Below the pieces are notes generated by a model. The model was not told the origin of the DNA and searched no databases. It saw nothing but the letters and a program-made list of their open reading frames with translations. Shown here piece after piece: positions 37,401 to 49,931 of a stretch of 64,000 nt of DNA. The position numbers and the translations under genes are program-made. The stretch's first letter is position 1, and each line of letters begins with the position of its first letter. The stretch comes from Lingula anatina. Its lineage: Eukaryota; Brachiopoda; Lingulata; Lingulida; Lingulidae. The stretch is from the NCBI RefSeq assembly GCF_001039355.2, contig NW_019773958.1:1022177-1086176 (forward strand), given 5' to 3'.

Positions 37401-38007
37401 GATGTGTTAGGTGTGACTGGTCTGATGTGTTGGTTGTGACTGCTGTCTGATGTGGTAGGTGTGACAGCGCAATGTAATGCTATTCTTTTTTTCCTCTGAA
37501 ATTTTGTCATATTTGCATTTGGAAGAAACTGCCAATTCAATACATTCTTGATTTGTATAATTGTAACAATCATGCATTCTCAGTAATATAAATATGTGCA
37601 GATGAGGTACAATTAGTGTGCATTATACAGTGAAAAATTACTTAAATACGAGTAGTGAAAACCTGATGAGCACTACAAGCTTATTTCATCATGGTGGGTT
37701 GTTATGGTAACTCCGCCTACCGTGTAGGATATAGCCCTCAATCATGATATAGCTTTACAGGCTAACTTTGTCTTAGATTTAACCTGACTGTGCATTGAGA
37801 AACCCTCACTACATAACCAAATGCGAACAGTTCTTTACTAGTAGTATAACAGTGAATTATTTTGTGGGGTTTTTAGGTGGTAAAAAGGTCACTCCAGTTA
37901 TTCCTGGTGTAGTTGGTGGGATGAATGCAGTGCAGAGACACTTCACTATGGACCTGAGCACACCTCAGAAGCTAGCTCAGAACAAACACGGCCGGCCGCC
38001 ATATTGA
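34186..38007 (+). CDS. CCNB1IP1: CCNB1IP1/HEI10-like E3 ubiquitin/SUMO ligase (meiotic crossover factor)
   Basis: Eleven coding exons: 34186-34248, 34456-34471, 34649-34708, 34821-34891, 35328-35402, 35760-35874, 36098-36118, 36455-36546, 36795-36906, 37205 (or 37220)-37270 and 37877-38007. They encode 273 residues; human is 277. The N-terminal RING reads C..KC then AYVTSCSHIFCDEDG and CPAC. Next come LPNKHDILRIDL and MVLAGQKPDTVVEVMSRAIS, the best-conserved block of HEI10, then a coiled coil of about 110 residues and a basic tail with TPFDHSGGKK. Family members designate crossovers in meiotic nuclei and in human bind cyclin B. The ATG sits one base after an acceptor (tttttccag), implying a spliced 5' UTR. 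A 16-nt exon completes the RING, and intron 4 appears to be GC-AG. Confidence 0.92.
34423..34450. repeat. (TA)n microsatellite abutting an acceptor
   Basis: The alternating TA run is followed directly by tttcag and the 16-nt exon of the HEI10-like gene, so it takes the place of a normal pyrimidine tract. Confidence 0.8.
37355..37465. repeat. Imperfect minisatellite in HEI10-like intron 10
   Basis: Repeated variants of gtgactgctgtctgatgtg and ttaggtgtg, about four diverged units of 20-30 bp. Non-coding. Confidence 0.6.
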
Positions 38008-39176
38008 TAGCATCAACAGTATCATATTAATGCAGAGATATTCTTGCAACTGAGGATGTTTTTGTAAAGCACTCAAACATGCTTCGACAGAGAATAATTC
38101 ATGAATTTATGTATCTTGAAAATGGCTTTTTTTTTCATTGCAAATGATAAATTGTAAGACCTATTTAAGAAATACTTGATATTACTCATGTCCAAAGCTT
38201 TTCTTTGTGAGGGTTATTTTGTAAGTTTACATATCTTTTAAAACTTTTGTGCTAATGTTGTGATTTTTATCTATGGCATTTTTGTTTTACTTAACTGCTT
38301 AAATTTTGATGGTTGCCATATTCTCATTGTTATTTGCGTTTTAATTACAAAACTTTACATATGTTGTCAAAATTAATTTTTTTATTGTATATAACAAATC
38401 ACTTCTTTTGAACCTATTACTTGTCAGTGTTATTTGATTAGCCAGCACCGAGCTTGAATACTGCAAATATCTTGGATTATTTCAGTACCAGTATGTGTTA
38501 TACTAGTATAATTCTAAACTTGAGGTATATTCGGGCACGATTTCCATTAACACACATGCACACACAAGATCAAGTCATTCACTTACAATGAAATCCATAA
38601 AGTTTAATGTCAAGGCCTAATAATAAAAGTCAACTGCTGAAATATGCAGTGTTGCTCAACATAGTTAAAATTCTCTGTACCGAAAAGGTGAAAAAAAGAC
38701 AATTTTTTAATGATTTGATTTTATTCATTTCATTTTATAAGTACTTGGTTATACTGATATTACAACAATAATAATTGCAAGCAACATGACCAAAAATGAT
38801 GGCATTTTATACTACTCTTCACAGTTCTTGAATCTCTACACCCAAATCCAACGTAAGATGTATTTCTATGCTTTCAATCACAATGTCCAGTTTATACTGT
38901 CTATACAGACATAATTTTTATATTCTAAAATGATCTTAATAACTTACAGACTTCAGCATGCATGCATGTACATCAATTTCTCCAGCAGTTTGGCTACAAC
39001 CAAACAAGATCCACATTTACACATAATGGCCACAAATCCTGCAATCTATAAAATATACGCTTAGCAAGGTGAATGACCAAGTGCAAAGTCTGACCAGTGA
39101 CCAATGACCAGTGCACATGGTTAATCACTGTATAATATTACAGCAAAGCATAACACAACTGATGATGACCAACAGA
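38008..39176. other. Convergent 3' region between HEI10-like gene and ABHD16A
   Basis: No coding sequence. It should hold both 3' UTRs. Several aataaa/aataat-type signals occur on either strand, for example around 38620. The sequence is otherwise AT-rich and unique. Confidence 0.55.
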
Positions 39177-41318
39177 TTAATCCACGTCATCGAAGTTCCT
39201 GGCAGTGACAAGTTTTGGTTGCCATGGTAACTTGAAGTGGGTAGTAGGAAGAGGCGTGCAGTGGGTCGACTCGAAATCTTCCATGTGTTTGTACGCCTGA
39301 AATTTGGTAGAAAGAAGGAATTTAACTCAAGTTTGTGAAGTAATACAATTTATACAAAGATACCTAAACATAAGATACCTCTTCATACTATCAAAACTGA
39401 AATGTTAGACAGGAAACGTGTCCTAAAACACAAAATATAATATCAATATATATTGTCATTTTAGTTACGCAAAATGTCAGAAATTGGTATAATGTGTAGA
39501 AAAGTTATAATGCCAATTATCTTGTATCTTTTAACTCAAAGGAATAGTAAAATGAAAGATGCTCCATGGCAACTATCATTAGTGCAAATTTGCAGGTATT
39601 AAATTGATACATTCGACGCCAGAAACAAATTGCAGAGTTATACATGTATTTCCTGGTACATGCATTTCTCACATGAACTGTGCACAAAATCAAAAAGAAT
39701 CATTCCCACTCTGACTTTATATCACATCAAACATCCTAGGGACTGTTCTATTTAATGCATTCTACAATAGCACATGAAACATGATCATGCTGAAACTACT
39801 ACCCACCAGAAACAGTGCAAGTTGTGAGCGAAGATCTTCACTGATGCCTTCACCTGAACAAATACACATTGAACTCTGTATCAATGTTACTCAATCAGTA
39901 ATGAACAATACAAAATATTAAAGAGGGAGTTAATAAACCCCAGTTACTTTTTATACTGTAACAAAATGCAATAATAATGATAATAATATTTAAATAAATG
40001 AATGAATAAATTATTGAACATTACAGGACTGGTGAACATCCACATTACACATAAATTTCTTAATCCTTGTGATACAAAACAAAGAGAAACCACTATAAAA
40101 TTTTACAAAATCCTTTAAATTGTACAATTAAATTAATTTAAAAAATTTCCTAGCCACAGAAATATCACTGCCAAAACGGTATTAATATGAATAAAGACAA
40201 CAAATATGGAGGAATGACATCTTATTCTGCTGTTGTATATACTATATATTTTATTGGCTAAATAAACATTAGTCTCATCTTAGTTACCTATCTGCATGGG
40301 GAAACTTAAGGAATTCTCCATGACAAAGGAAGCAAATGTGGCCTCACACATGTCATCATCCACACCGTGGTTGGTGAGGAATTGGACTGGAAAGAAAAAC
40401 AACATATTATATTGTAACATTTTTCCTTTTTTTCATTTTCTTTTTGTCTAAATAGAGCTGCTAGCTAAAAATGGTCAAAAGTAAACATTATTCTCATTAT
40501 TGATCAATTATACAAAATTTATACATATTAGGTACAGAAATATTTCATAATCCATTATAATTGTAGTTTTTTTTCTCCTCACGCATTAGGGATTTTTTTT
40601 TTCGGCCTCGGGCATAAGTTTCAAAATCTCAAGAGAATGTCATCCATAGAATTTATTAGAGTGCCTTATTTAAGAATATAAATCAATCAGAAATTACTGC
40701 AAGTATGCAAATTGATAAATATAACAAGTAAGCTGACAGTTTTTAAATTTCTAAATTAAAAGCAAATTCTTACGTTTGTCCTCTGTATTTTTACACTCAA
40801 GCCAGTTCCTAAGGAGGACCTCAGTGTCAGAATTCACAATATTTGGATATCTGAAAAAGATTACATGGTCATAAACATAAAGAGCCTCTCAATATTCCAG
40901 TAAAATGTGCATGATAACATTTCCTATCTCCTTTCCAGCTTCATAGAGTATATTCATACTGAGAACATACAAAGTCAAACAGATGGCTACAGGGGATGGA
41001 CGGGCAAGGTGGAAACTGTTTGGGTGTGTCCATTTATAAAAACAGGTGGACTCAGACCTACCACTTCAAAATAGGGTCTTTTACAGCTCTATGGTTTCTA
41101 CTTCTCTCCTTCTTACCTATATTGTAATAACTTAATCAGCAGATCATTTCCTCTGTTGGATCCTATCACTGTCTGATCTCTGTAGATAAAAAAAATTGTG
41201 TAAATACAATATATATATTTAAATAATATTTAAATGTTGGAAAATCAAAACCATGACAGTGCTGTTCTTGTCCATGTTTAGAGAGAGAGAGCGTGACAGT
41301 GCTGTTCTTGTCCATGTT

Positions 41319-41369
<51 letters not shown>

Positions 41370-44335
41370 ATTGATTCTATATATATATATTTATATACTT
41401 ACACAGTAGTGATCATTTCATCATTTGTTCTCCTAATTAGCAGTACAGGTCCTGGGTACTGACACAGCTGACTGGAGATAGGAATGTTGAGGTAGCGCCT
41501 CACTGTCATGGACACCAACCCCCCTGGAACACAGCAAGAAATAAATACATTGTGGAAAATGAAGCCATGATGGCAGCAAGATTGCAGATTGTGTTGTGTG
41601 CATGCAGATCTTTTCCATACAAAGTGACAATAGTTGTTGCATGAGATTATCTACAAATCATCAGCATAATGTCAAATGCAAGGTATAAATTGACCTGAAC
41701 GCACGTGAAGATACGTGTGAAACAAATGGGGGAGGTCTTCTATACCTTTAATAGAAAAATTGATATTTCAAAAAATCTACAAAAATTTTCAGGTCTTTTC
41801 TTCCTCAGGTTTTGCAATATTTTTGTAGACAGTGCATGTACTTACAAATTGTTGGTATTTGACTTCAAATTGTTTCTACATATTCACAGTAGCATCTATG
41901 TAGATTATGTAACAAATTAAAAACCTATGGTATGATAAACCCTTTAAATACATAGTAAGATATTCTTTCTTAATTTCTCTAAAACCAGTGAATACTCACT
42001 CCAACTCTGTGGCATGCGGGCTACTGCTAATGGCATTACATCATCAAAAGTAGCATCAAGTATCTGGAATAATCAAAATACATTTTAAGACTATTGTTTA
42101 TCACAGTCACATTCAACATAGCCATTTTTGCAGAGATATTCATTCAGTGTGCATGTGCATGTGAGTGTGTTTGAATTTTTTTTTTTTGTGCATTCACATG
42201 TGTTTGTGTATACCCAGTATAAGCATATTTCGGCTGTGTTCACAACCAGTTAATCCATGGACTAACTAGTAACATGGTTCAGACTTGACAATGGATCTCC
42301 GCCTCCCAGCAAGGGCAGAGCAATGAAATCTCAGCATACTTTTAAGAGGCTTGCACCATATTTGATCCACAGACTAGTTAGTGTCCGAATCAACTGGCTG
42401 TGAATGCGCTCTTAGTCTTGTGTACAGTGTGGTAGGTGTGACAATTGGTTGAGACAAGTTACAATCTTCCTACTTACCACAGCTTTTACATCAGGGTAGT
42501 TCATGGCAGCGAATGAGGCAGGGAATCCCCCTATAGACCACGCAAACAGAATGATCTCTTCTGGTTTGAAGCCAAGTTTGGTAATAGCATACTGCATCAC
42601 AGTGTCCACTGCATTCTGTTCCTGCTCTGGGAATGGGGCTCCCTAGAGGTGTATGGGTAGTACCGTAACGTATATACTATTAGTATATAGCAAGTTAAAG
42701 AAAAAGGTCCCTTGTGGGAAATATTACACAGTGTTAACTATAAAAATACATGTAGTTGTATAGAATTTCATCAGCTGTATTATAAGCTAAAATCAGTTGA
42801 AAGTTAAGAGGGAGATTAGTATATATTTTTGATAGCTTTGTACTTACCGTACTGCCTGAGAACCCTGGGTGATTCCATCCCAGTACAGAGTACCCCGCAT
42901 CCATGGGTGTCACCATACAGCCAATTTCATAAAACCCAGCATTTCCTTCACTGCAGACAACCTAAAGTACACAGATCAATATACACTCTCTCTCTCATTT
43001 CATTGTATTGACAACAATGTGTGCTGTTTAAAAATAACCTTGCATGTATCAGCATCGGTAGGTGTGTTGTTCAATGTTAATGTTCAGCCTACATGGAGAA
43101 CCTCATTGAACAGCCATAAGTTGTACATGTAGACATTGCATAAATGTTAGCAGTTAAAAGAAACTCAAGAGATGGTCAATTAACAGCAGAGACATTGCAA
43201 TTGTTATACATGTAGCACACTCCTACCAGTATTTTTTTTATTCTATTGTAAAATATCATCATATTACAGAAACAGTAACTATTAAAATATTAATTACCGA
43301 CTGCAATCCACTGTACACCACTTACCAAATACTTCCCATTGGACATTTCAAAGCTGTCCCTTCTATCAATAAACATTGTGTCTATGTGGTTACCATCTGG
43401 AGTTTCCACTTTGGCGCGGAGTCCATTTTTCTGAAATTATGACAATAGAGACAATCAGCAGACCATAATTTGGTGTGATTTGGTGTGATTGCTGAATCCA
43501 AGCAAGTGGTAAATTTTACGGTGAAAGGGCATTTATGATATATGCACCCAAAGTTTGGAACACTTTACCCTCTGAAATACGGGCAGCAGGTGACATAGAT
43601 ACTTTTAAAAAGCTTTTGAAAACTCATATTTTTAGAATAGCCTATCAGTAGCTATCATATAGTTAATTTTAGTTTTTAATAAGGTGTACTGTAATTTTAT
43701 GATTAATTTTAAATGTTGTCACTTTAGGTTCTTATCATTTTAGAATATGAATAATTGGTTCTTTAAATTAGTTCTTAGTCCTTTAAAATTGTAATGTGTT
43801 CTTATATTAGTATTGTGTTATTTAGCTCTTTTAAGTGAATGTTGTAAGGCGCATTGAGATTTTTAATGGAATGCGCCATAGAAAAATAAATTATTATTAT
43901 TATTATTATTACTATGAGAGAGAGAGAGAGAGAGAGAGAGAAAACAGTGTTCTGTTTTTTTTCAATGTTCAACTGCATTCTTATAAATCTGTGAATTTAA
44001 TATTTTATATGACCAACCAATAAAAATATATCAGATATGTTAGATTAATATGGAACAATCATCCACCTCCCTTCCCCCCCAAAATACATATATTTATATA
44101 AATATTAATAAATAAAAAGAATTTGTGCAACTTCAACAAATATGACATTCAGGTTTTAAGTAAGCCTCAAGCTATAAAAATTATCTTATATGGTTACCTT
44201 CATTAATAAAATTCTATGTAGCACTTATTTTATTTGAAACCCTCTTGTCCAATCTTAGACCAAAAACTGCCACAAACAGACAAACTATCATACGTACCTC
44301 TATAAGCTTACTTCTGGCTTCTAAGATAGGGCTAA
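39177..44335 (-). CDS. ABHD16A: ABHD16A-like phosphatidylserine lipase, C-terminal two thirds (N-terminal exons not found)
   Basis: Eleven minus-strand exons in transcript order: 44335-44298, 43430-43326, 42961-42848, 42642-42478, 42063-42000, 41523-41403, 41179-41117, 40850-40774, 40386-40288, 39853-39807 and 39296-39177 (stop). Phases agree throughout, and 337 residues are encoded against about 558 in human. The alpha/beta-hydrolase core is clear: EGNAGFYEIGC, AGYSVLGWNHPGFSGST, the nucleophile elbow FAWSIGG (Ser), DATFDD, LLIRRTNDEM (acid Asp) and STHCTPLP (His). ABHD16A is an ER-membrane enzyme that makes lysophosphatidylserine from phosphatidylserine. The roughly 200 N-terminal residues with the membrane segments were not found upstream; a different gene begins on the + strand at 45479. 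The second haplotype copy lies at 50941-52250. Confidence 0.9.
41263..41367. repeat. Duplicated 34-bp unit with (GA)n tracts in an ABHD16A intron
   Basis: The phrase gacagtgctgttcttgtcca occurs twice, each time followed by a (ga)n run. The second run is about 45 bp. Simple-sequence expansion in an intron. Confidence 0.7.
43506..43912 (+). mobile_element. 5'-truncated LINE 3' end, present in copy A only
   Basis: An insertion of about 400 bp in an ABHD16A intron begins with a frame reading GERAFMIYAPKVWNTLP and then DTFKKLLKTHIFRIAYQ-stop. This is the typical C-terminal end of CR1/L2/jockey-type reverse-transcriptase proteins. A 3' UTR follows with ttgtaaggcgcattgagat and atgcgccata, ending in a (TTA)n tail (about 43890-43912). 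The homologous site in copy B (about 51835) is empty. No clear target-site duplication was found. Confidence 0.75.
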
Positions 44336-45478
44336 CTGCAATGTAAACCACACTTTTTTAGCATTTGTGTATTTTGCATAGTTATCATGATACCAAAGAT
44401 GTCGGCTACTTTTTGATGTTACAGACAAAATGATGTGAGCAAAAAGTTCATGTTGTGAGTCAAAGAATTGCCACTGACGATAGTGGAAATGTAGAATAAT
44501 CCTGCCTTTGGAATTTAGATGCAATATATGTAGAATTCATTTCCTTGATGACAAGGTACATGTATATCATGAATACATGTTACTGTAGTAAAGGGCGATC
44601 CTTGGGCCCACTGCTGAAGCAGGTTTCCACTTCAATATACACACTTTAGGACCAGAATAAAGGTTACATAAAGGACATTATTGTAGTGTGCAAGGTTTGG
44701 GTGGCACTTTTAATATTTTAAATAAACATCTCTGATGATTGAGAAATTAATGTTTTATACACAATATTGAATTCTATATGATAACAAGTACACATACTTA
44801 AACCTGACAAAACCAAAATCTTACTTCTACTCTCCTTTGTCTAATCAGAACAAAAAAATTAATATGCAATACTTTATAGGTAATGAGCAGATCATCCAAT
44901 TAGGCCATAATTCATTCATCATCATAAATGTTTTTTTTTTTGTCTTTTTTTCAGTAGAAAAATAAATAGGGATGTCATTATAGGCAAATGAACGAAACTT
45001 TGATTTCCTTGTACAAGAATGGCAAACATAATAAGGTCTATTCCTTTCAGGTCTAACTTCACACAGAAAATATAAATCTGTGGTAAAGGCATTCCCTGTG
45101 TAATCTGGGCATTATCTGATGCAAAATAATTTATTTCTGGTATACGTTAGTTCTTATATGAACAGGTTCTGAAAATAAGCTACAACGGATATTGCAAACC
45201 ATACCCAATAACCTTGATGAAACAACTTCATAGTTATGGAGCAATTACTGCTACTAACATTTACTAATTGCCTCTGTTTCCCGGAATTCAGCTGTTCCTG
45301 AACAAAACATTCTACCACCACAGAACTAATATTTCTCGGAATGTAATCACCGTAAACTATTTCCTCATAAATGAAATTCATGAGAAAATTTAGAGAGAGT
45401 TAATCAATTAAAAAAAGGCTCATTTCATAAATATCTATAATATGAAAAATTAAGGTTATCCAAGTCAATTGAGATTCA
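44336..45478. other. Spacer between ABHD16A exon and the unknown-family gene
   Basis: No convincing exon of either neighbour is visible. A 75-codon reading frame on the - strand (45154-45381) is open in both haplotype copies but has no recognisable homology. T-rich runs lie around 44932 and 44943. Confidence 0.45.
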
Positions 45479-48046
45479 ATGATCAACACAGCTAAGATGA
45501 TGATGCTCCAGGCTCTCAAGGACCAGACTGAGAAACTGCCAAAATTGATGATTGTGCTTCTTAGTTTGTTAGCATTTTGTGATTTCGAGGCCCAAGCAAC
45601 TGTTCAGCTGACTAATGGCAGGTGCTCCTTCAGCCTAGAGGAGATCTCACCTGAGCAGGAGTGCTGTGACAGTCACAAAATTAAACAGCTCATTGCAAGC
45701 CTTAAAACCAGGGTGGATGGTAAGAATATTAAATCTATCTCTCTCAAAAAAAATTCCATGCTTCTGATTGGGTGTAAGTGCAGTACATTTTTAGCATCTG
45801 ATCAAAGGATTGACATTAACTTATTTCAATTTTACATGGTGACTTTTCAAGCATAGCTTTTGTAAAACAAAATTCACTGCTATTCAGTTTTTCAATGACT
45901 GACTGTCCTATGACTTCAGCGAAAATAGAAAAAAATCCTTTAAAATTTCTAGTTGAATGCATGCAGTGGTTATTTTTACAGCTCAGAATTATTATGCACA
46001 GTCAAAGTTCCATCAATGTAACCGTCGTACAACTTTTAAAATCATCTTCTATAAAGAGAAATCACAATAGACGGATGGGATTTACTGAGAATGCACTTTT
46101 TGTTAAAAAATTTCAGCGCTGGAATCAGACAAATGGCGTCTGGTTTTCAAGGCCGTGGCAGGTGCAGGTGGTGACATCTTTCAGCTGTGGAACTCCAACC
46201 AAGCTTTAAACGAGGAAAACCCCCAAGCCAAACAGCTGAATGATAATTTGAAAGCACACTACAAGTCCTCAGCAGTCAACAACTGGACAAGTCAAAATAT
46301 CAGATATGTGAGTGGGCCATTACTTCACTACTGACATGTTGCTGGGGACCCAACTCTGAGCCATCCAAAAATTTCAAATGGTTGAACACCCCCCCCTCCC
46401 CTTCACTGATAGTTGGACTGATATCTTTTTTTTTAAACATCATGCTGATAATGACCCATAAGAGATGCTGATGCTGATATGAAGGCTGTTTAACAGCAAG
46501 GTTGCAGGGGTCTAAAATCGCCCCACAAACCATATTATTTTTTGCCTCTCTGCACCGCCTTTAGATATAGTGGCAATTCTATCGACAATAATCTTAGCAA
46601 TATTATAATCCCTGTGTCTCAATATATGTACAAACCTCATTACTTAGCAAGCTACTTCAAATTTAGATATCCACTCAAAAACAATAAAATACATTGTTTT
46701 CTGCTAATTATAAATCACAAGTGTTTTGTCTAACTCCAGGTGAAGGTTGCTCTTTATCAGGCTGGTATAGAACGCCTCACTCTGGTCTTTAATGCCGTGG
46801 GAAGTGACAAGATGACTTGGTTTACCAAAGACAAACTGATCTCTTCTCCGTATGCAGACATTGAAACCGCTTCGATTTCAGCAAGTGGCTACTACTTTAG
46901 TATCCGAGGTGACATAAGGTATGTAATTTGTCAGTCTGTCTGTCTGTCTGATCCTGGTCATCCAGAAACAAAGGACATATTATTGTGCAACAGGAACTAG
47001 CTAAATTTGTTTCAAAACCCCTCCCTTTCCCCATCATCTGCGATGGATGCAGCAATAGGATATTAGTTTGAAATGCTTAACTGCAATGTTTCAATCCATT
47101 ACAATCAAATCTAATAAAAACAAATATAATAATTTTCAAGGTAAAATCAAGAAAATTATCACTGTAGCTTTCAAGTAAGTATTTTAATAATAATTTTCAA
47201 TTATATAGTGCATCTATTATTATAAAATTCAGTGCACTTTACAAGTACATAAAATATATAATTCTTATGAATTACAATCATGCTAAAAATGACACAAACA
47301 TAGTTTAAAAGTTTAAATATATTAATCATAAAAACTTCAAAAGGGATTAGTTTTTAGAGTGACTTTAAAACTGTGGCACTCATAATCACTTTCTGCTCTT
47401 ACATAAAAATTACAGGTCATATTTGGCTCGTCATTTTTTCATCAACAAGTCCTATAACGGCTGTGGTAATGATGTTGGCTGGTTGTCTGTTATCAATAGA
47501 GCAGGCTGTCCCTATGAGGTATTCTCCAGTTATCCTGCCTTTATCTTTGCACCAGGGCATATGGCCATACGGTATACAAAAGGTTGGTGAAATCAGGTTA
47601 TCTATTTATAAGACTTAGTCATGTTCAGAATGATTTGAGCCAAAACCTCTTTAGTGCAAGAATTGTTATCTTATTAATTTTTTTAATGCAACCTCAGTCT
47701 AGTAATTCTGTATTCATATCTAAGCAAGAATGATATGTTAATATTAGTGTCACTTTTTATGAAATATACCCTTGTATACATTTACTGATAGCATTTAAAT
47801 TTTACAGGCCCATAAGTGGAGAAATATACAAGAATTAGATAACCCAAATTTATGTAATTTAGCATGGATTTCTGTAAATTAATCAACCCCTTTGACAGTT
47901 TCCTGCTATCCATAACTACACATTAATTGATTATCAACATACTGCACCAGTTACTGTTACAGTGTCATTTTTAAAGAGGACTTTTTAATATTCTAGAAAC
48001 TCTGGCACATGCTGATGTTTTTGCCATCTTCACAGCAACAGAATAA
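45479..48046 (+). CDS. Secreted protein of unrecognised family (haplotype copy A)
   Basis: Five exons with consistent phases: 45479-45719, 46117-46307, 46740-46918, 47416-47582 and 47997-48046, encoding 275 residues if the first ATG is used. A hydrophobic signal segment (LMIVLLSLLAFCDFEAQA) ends near residue 40, so a later Met such as 45500 may be the real start. A short Cys-containing stretch (NGRCSFSL, ECCDSHK) and a short amphipathic, coiled-coil-like helix (KQLIASLKTRVDALESDKW) follow. The rest is a globular part with motifs GDIFQLWNS, VNNWTSQNI, KVALY, FNAVGSDKMTWF, HFFINKSYNGCGNDVGW and a terminal HADVFAIFTA. I do not recognise the fold. The layout (signal, short coiled coil, one globular domain) resembles invertebrate secreted lectin-like or fibrinogen-like proteins, but this is only an analogy. 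Intron 3 holds a repeat-like stretch at 47173-47270. Confidence 0.75.
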
Positions 48047-48845
48047 CCAACTTGAAGTGAAGAACAGCATCAAATAACCCTGATCTTTTCAGTTTATTTG
48101 TGAGCCATTTACGATCAATGCCACTTTCCACATAATTTATGTATTCTGACTTGATCACTGAGATATTGGAATCTTACCAATAAATATATAGAATTATATT
48201 AAAGTCTTATAAAAGTCTGAAATAAAATCAAACATTTCAATCTTTAAACTGAAACTTCAAGCAATATATCACTGTCTGTCCACAGCAAATATGATAGAGA
48301 GAGAGAGAGAGTCTTTAATGTAGAAATATCCAATTACAAGGGTATGTCACTTCTGTTCCAGCACATATACTGTGTACTAGTGTTCTTTTCGTTTGGTAAC
48401 AAAAAGGTTATCAAACTATGGGACAAAATACTACTTTAATTGCTCAAAAATTCAAATACCTCTTTTTCTTGTAATTTATTTTTAAAAAAGATTTCAACAA
48501 AACTATTATTCCTGTGATGAATCCCACTCACCATTCAATACATGAATCAACTTTCACCATCATAAAACATTGCACTGGTAAGTAAAATTAATTAGTTTTG
48601 TGTGAATATTCACAGTAAATACCATACACTGCAAATAAAAGTAGTTCCCACACCCTTTCTATTTACCTTCCAACAGAAATTTCCAATCGCAGATAACTAA
48701 TCATATCTATCTGTCATAAAACATCATTGGTACTGATTACCCCTATACTTTTACATCTGAACACTAACCCAATTCCTTCCTGATTAGCAGTTAAATTCTA
48801 TCTCTGATGTAAAACTAACATAAGAAGATATGCAAGCGATTATGA
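48047..48845. other. Spacer between the unknown-family gene and C1q gene 1
   Basis: No gene is seen. A short (ga)n tract lies at about 48296-48311. The rest is AT-rich and closely matched in copy B. Confidence 0.55.
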
Positions 48846-48875
48846 TATAAATTAACAGAACACGGTGCTCACTTC
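48846..48875 (+). promoter_or_regulatory. TATA box and initiator of C1q gene 1
   Basis: tataaat at 48846-48852 is followed after about 25 bp by ctcacttcag, an initiator-like site. The ATG is at 48915, giving a short 5' UTR. It is identical in position in the second haplotype (56826), which supports function. Confidence 0.5.
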
Positions 48876-48914
48876 AGAAGCTGCCATAAAACAAGATCAA
48901 GACAATCAGGCAAC

Positions 48915-49931
48915 ATGGGGTTACTTCAACCTTTAATATTGGTCATAGCATTGGCCACTGGACACACACAGATACTACCAATCACACCAAATCCATCCCC
49001 ATCATGCAGTTGCTGTGGACAGGGTCCACAGGGAGTGGCTGGCCCACCAGGCTCCCAGGGTCCTCCAGGAACCCCAGGGATTCCAGGTAACCCGGGGATT
49101 CCTGGACAACATGGCACTCCAGGAGAGAAAGGAGAAACTGTGGTGAAACCCCAAACATCAGGTAATTTGCATTTAGTAGTTTATTTAAGCAACACCTGGC
49201 TTGATGTAATGATTACATAAAATCCTGTTTTTGGTCATTATGTATAATTTTTATGTTAACTATGCTCTGAATTGCTTACATATTAATAGAAAATTTGACT
49301 TTCTTTGTCACAATAAATAAATAAATAAATAAATAAATTAATTAATTAATAAAGATACACAAAAACTAAGTATTATAACAGAAGTTATAATAAATAATTC
49401 AAATTTTAAAAAAAAGCAGCTGTAAACTACAATTTTTCTTATCAGAGCAAAAATAATACAGGTAAATGTAATTTAAGAAAACAAAAACAGCTCTTTGAGA
49501 AAACTTCGTTTCTTACAGGTACGAAGAGAATTGCCTTTGCTACAAAACTGTCCCAGAACCACCCGCAGACAGGACCACTGTCGCTGGTCAGGTTTGACAC
49601 CATTATTACCAACACAGGGAATGGCTATGACAGTAAAACTGGAATCTTCACCACTGCCACCAACGGTACCTACTTCTTCACCTTCCACGCTGTTACGAAC
49701 TCAGCCACCAATTCGGCTACGATGCAGATCGTGAAAAATGGCATATTGGTCATTAAGGGTTATGGGAACTCGGGACACTGTAACTGCGCTCACGCCACCT
49801 TGAGTAACAGCATCATACTACAGCTGGTCGCTGGGGATAAAGTTTGGGTGGAGGCTACTGGAGGGGGGATTTATGGAGCCTCCAACGACCCTCACGCTAC
49901 TTTCAGTGGTTATCTCATTTATGAAAACTGA
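48915..49931 (+). CDS. Secreted collagen-like C1q-domain protein 1 (haplotype copy A)
   Basis: Two exons, 48915-49161 and 49519-49931, joined in phase 1; 219 residues. Residues 1-19 form a signal peptide (MGLLQPLILVIALATGHTQ). A CSCCGQ cysteine cluster, probably for inter-chain disulfides, precedes 13 Gly-X-Y triplets (GPQGVAGPP...GEKGET). Exon 2 is the globular C1q head of about 135 residues: IAFATKL, VRFDTIITNTGNGYDSKTG, GIFTTATNGTYFFTFHA, GDKVWVEA and the closing FSGYLI. C1q/TNF-type trimers of this kind act as secreted recognition lectins in invertebrate immunity. The short stalk predicts a compact multimer. It is one allele of 56895-57865 if the segment is haplotypic. Confidence 0.9.

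Noticed and set aside
37355-37465. CRISPR-like repeat array
   Set aside because: Units are diverged and contiguous without regular spacers, inside an intron of an animal gene: a minisatellite.
45154-45381. 75-codon minus-strand frame, also open at 53072-53299
   Set aside because: Open in both haplotypes, but close haplotypes would keep it open by chance. No match to the missing ABHD16A N-terminus.
49473-49688. Antisense frames across the C1q head and stalk exons
   Set aside because: Shadows of the Gly-X-Y and C1q coding sequence on the opposite strand.
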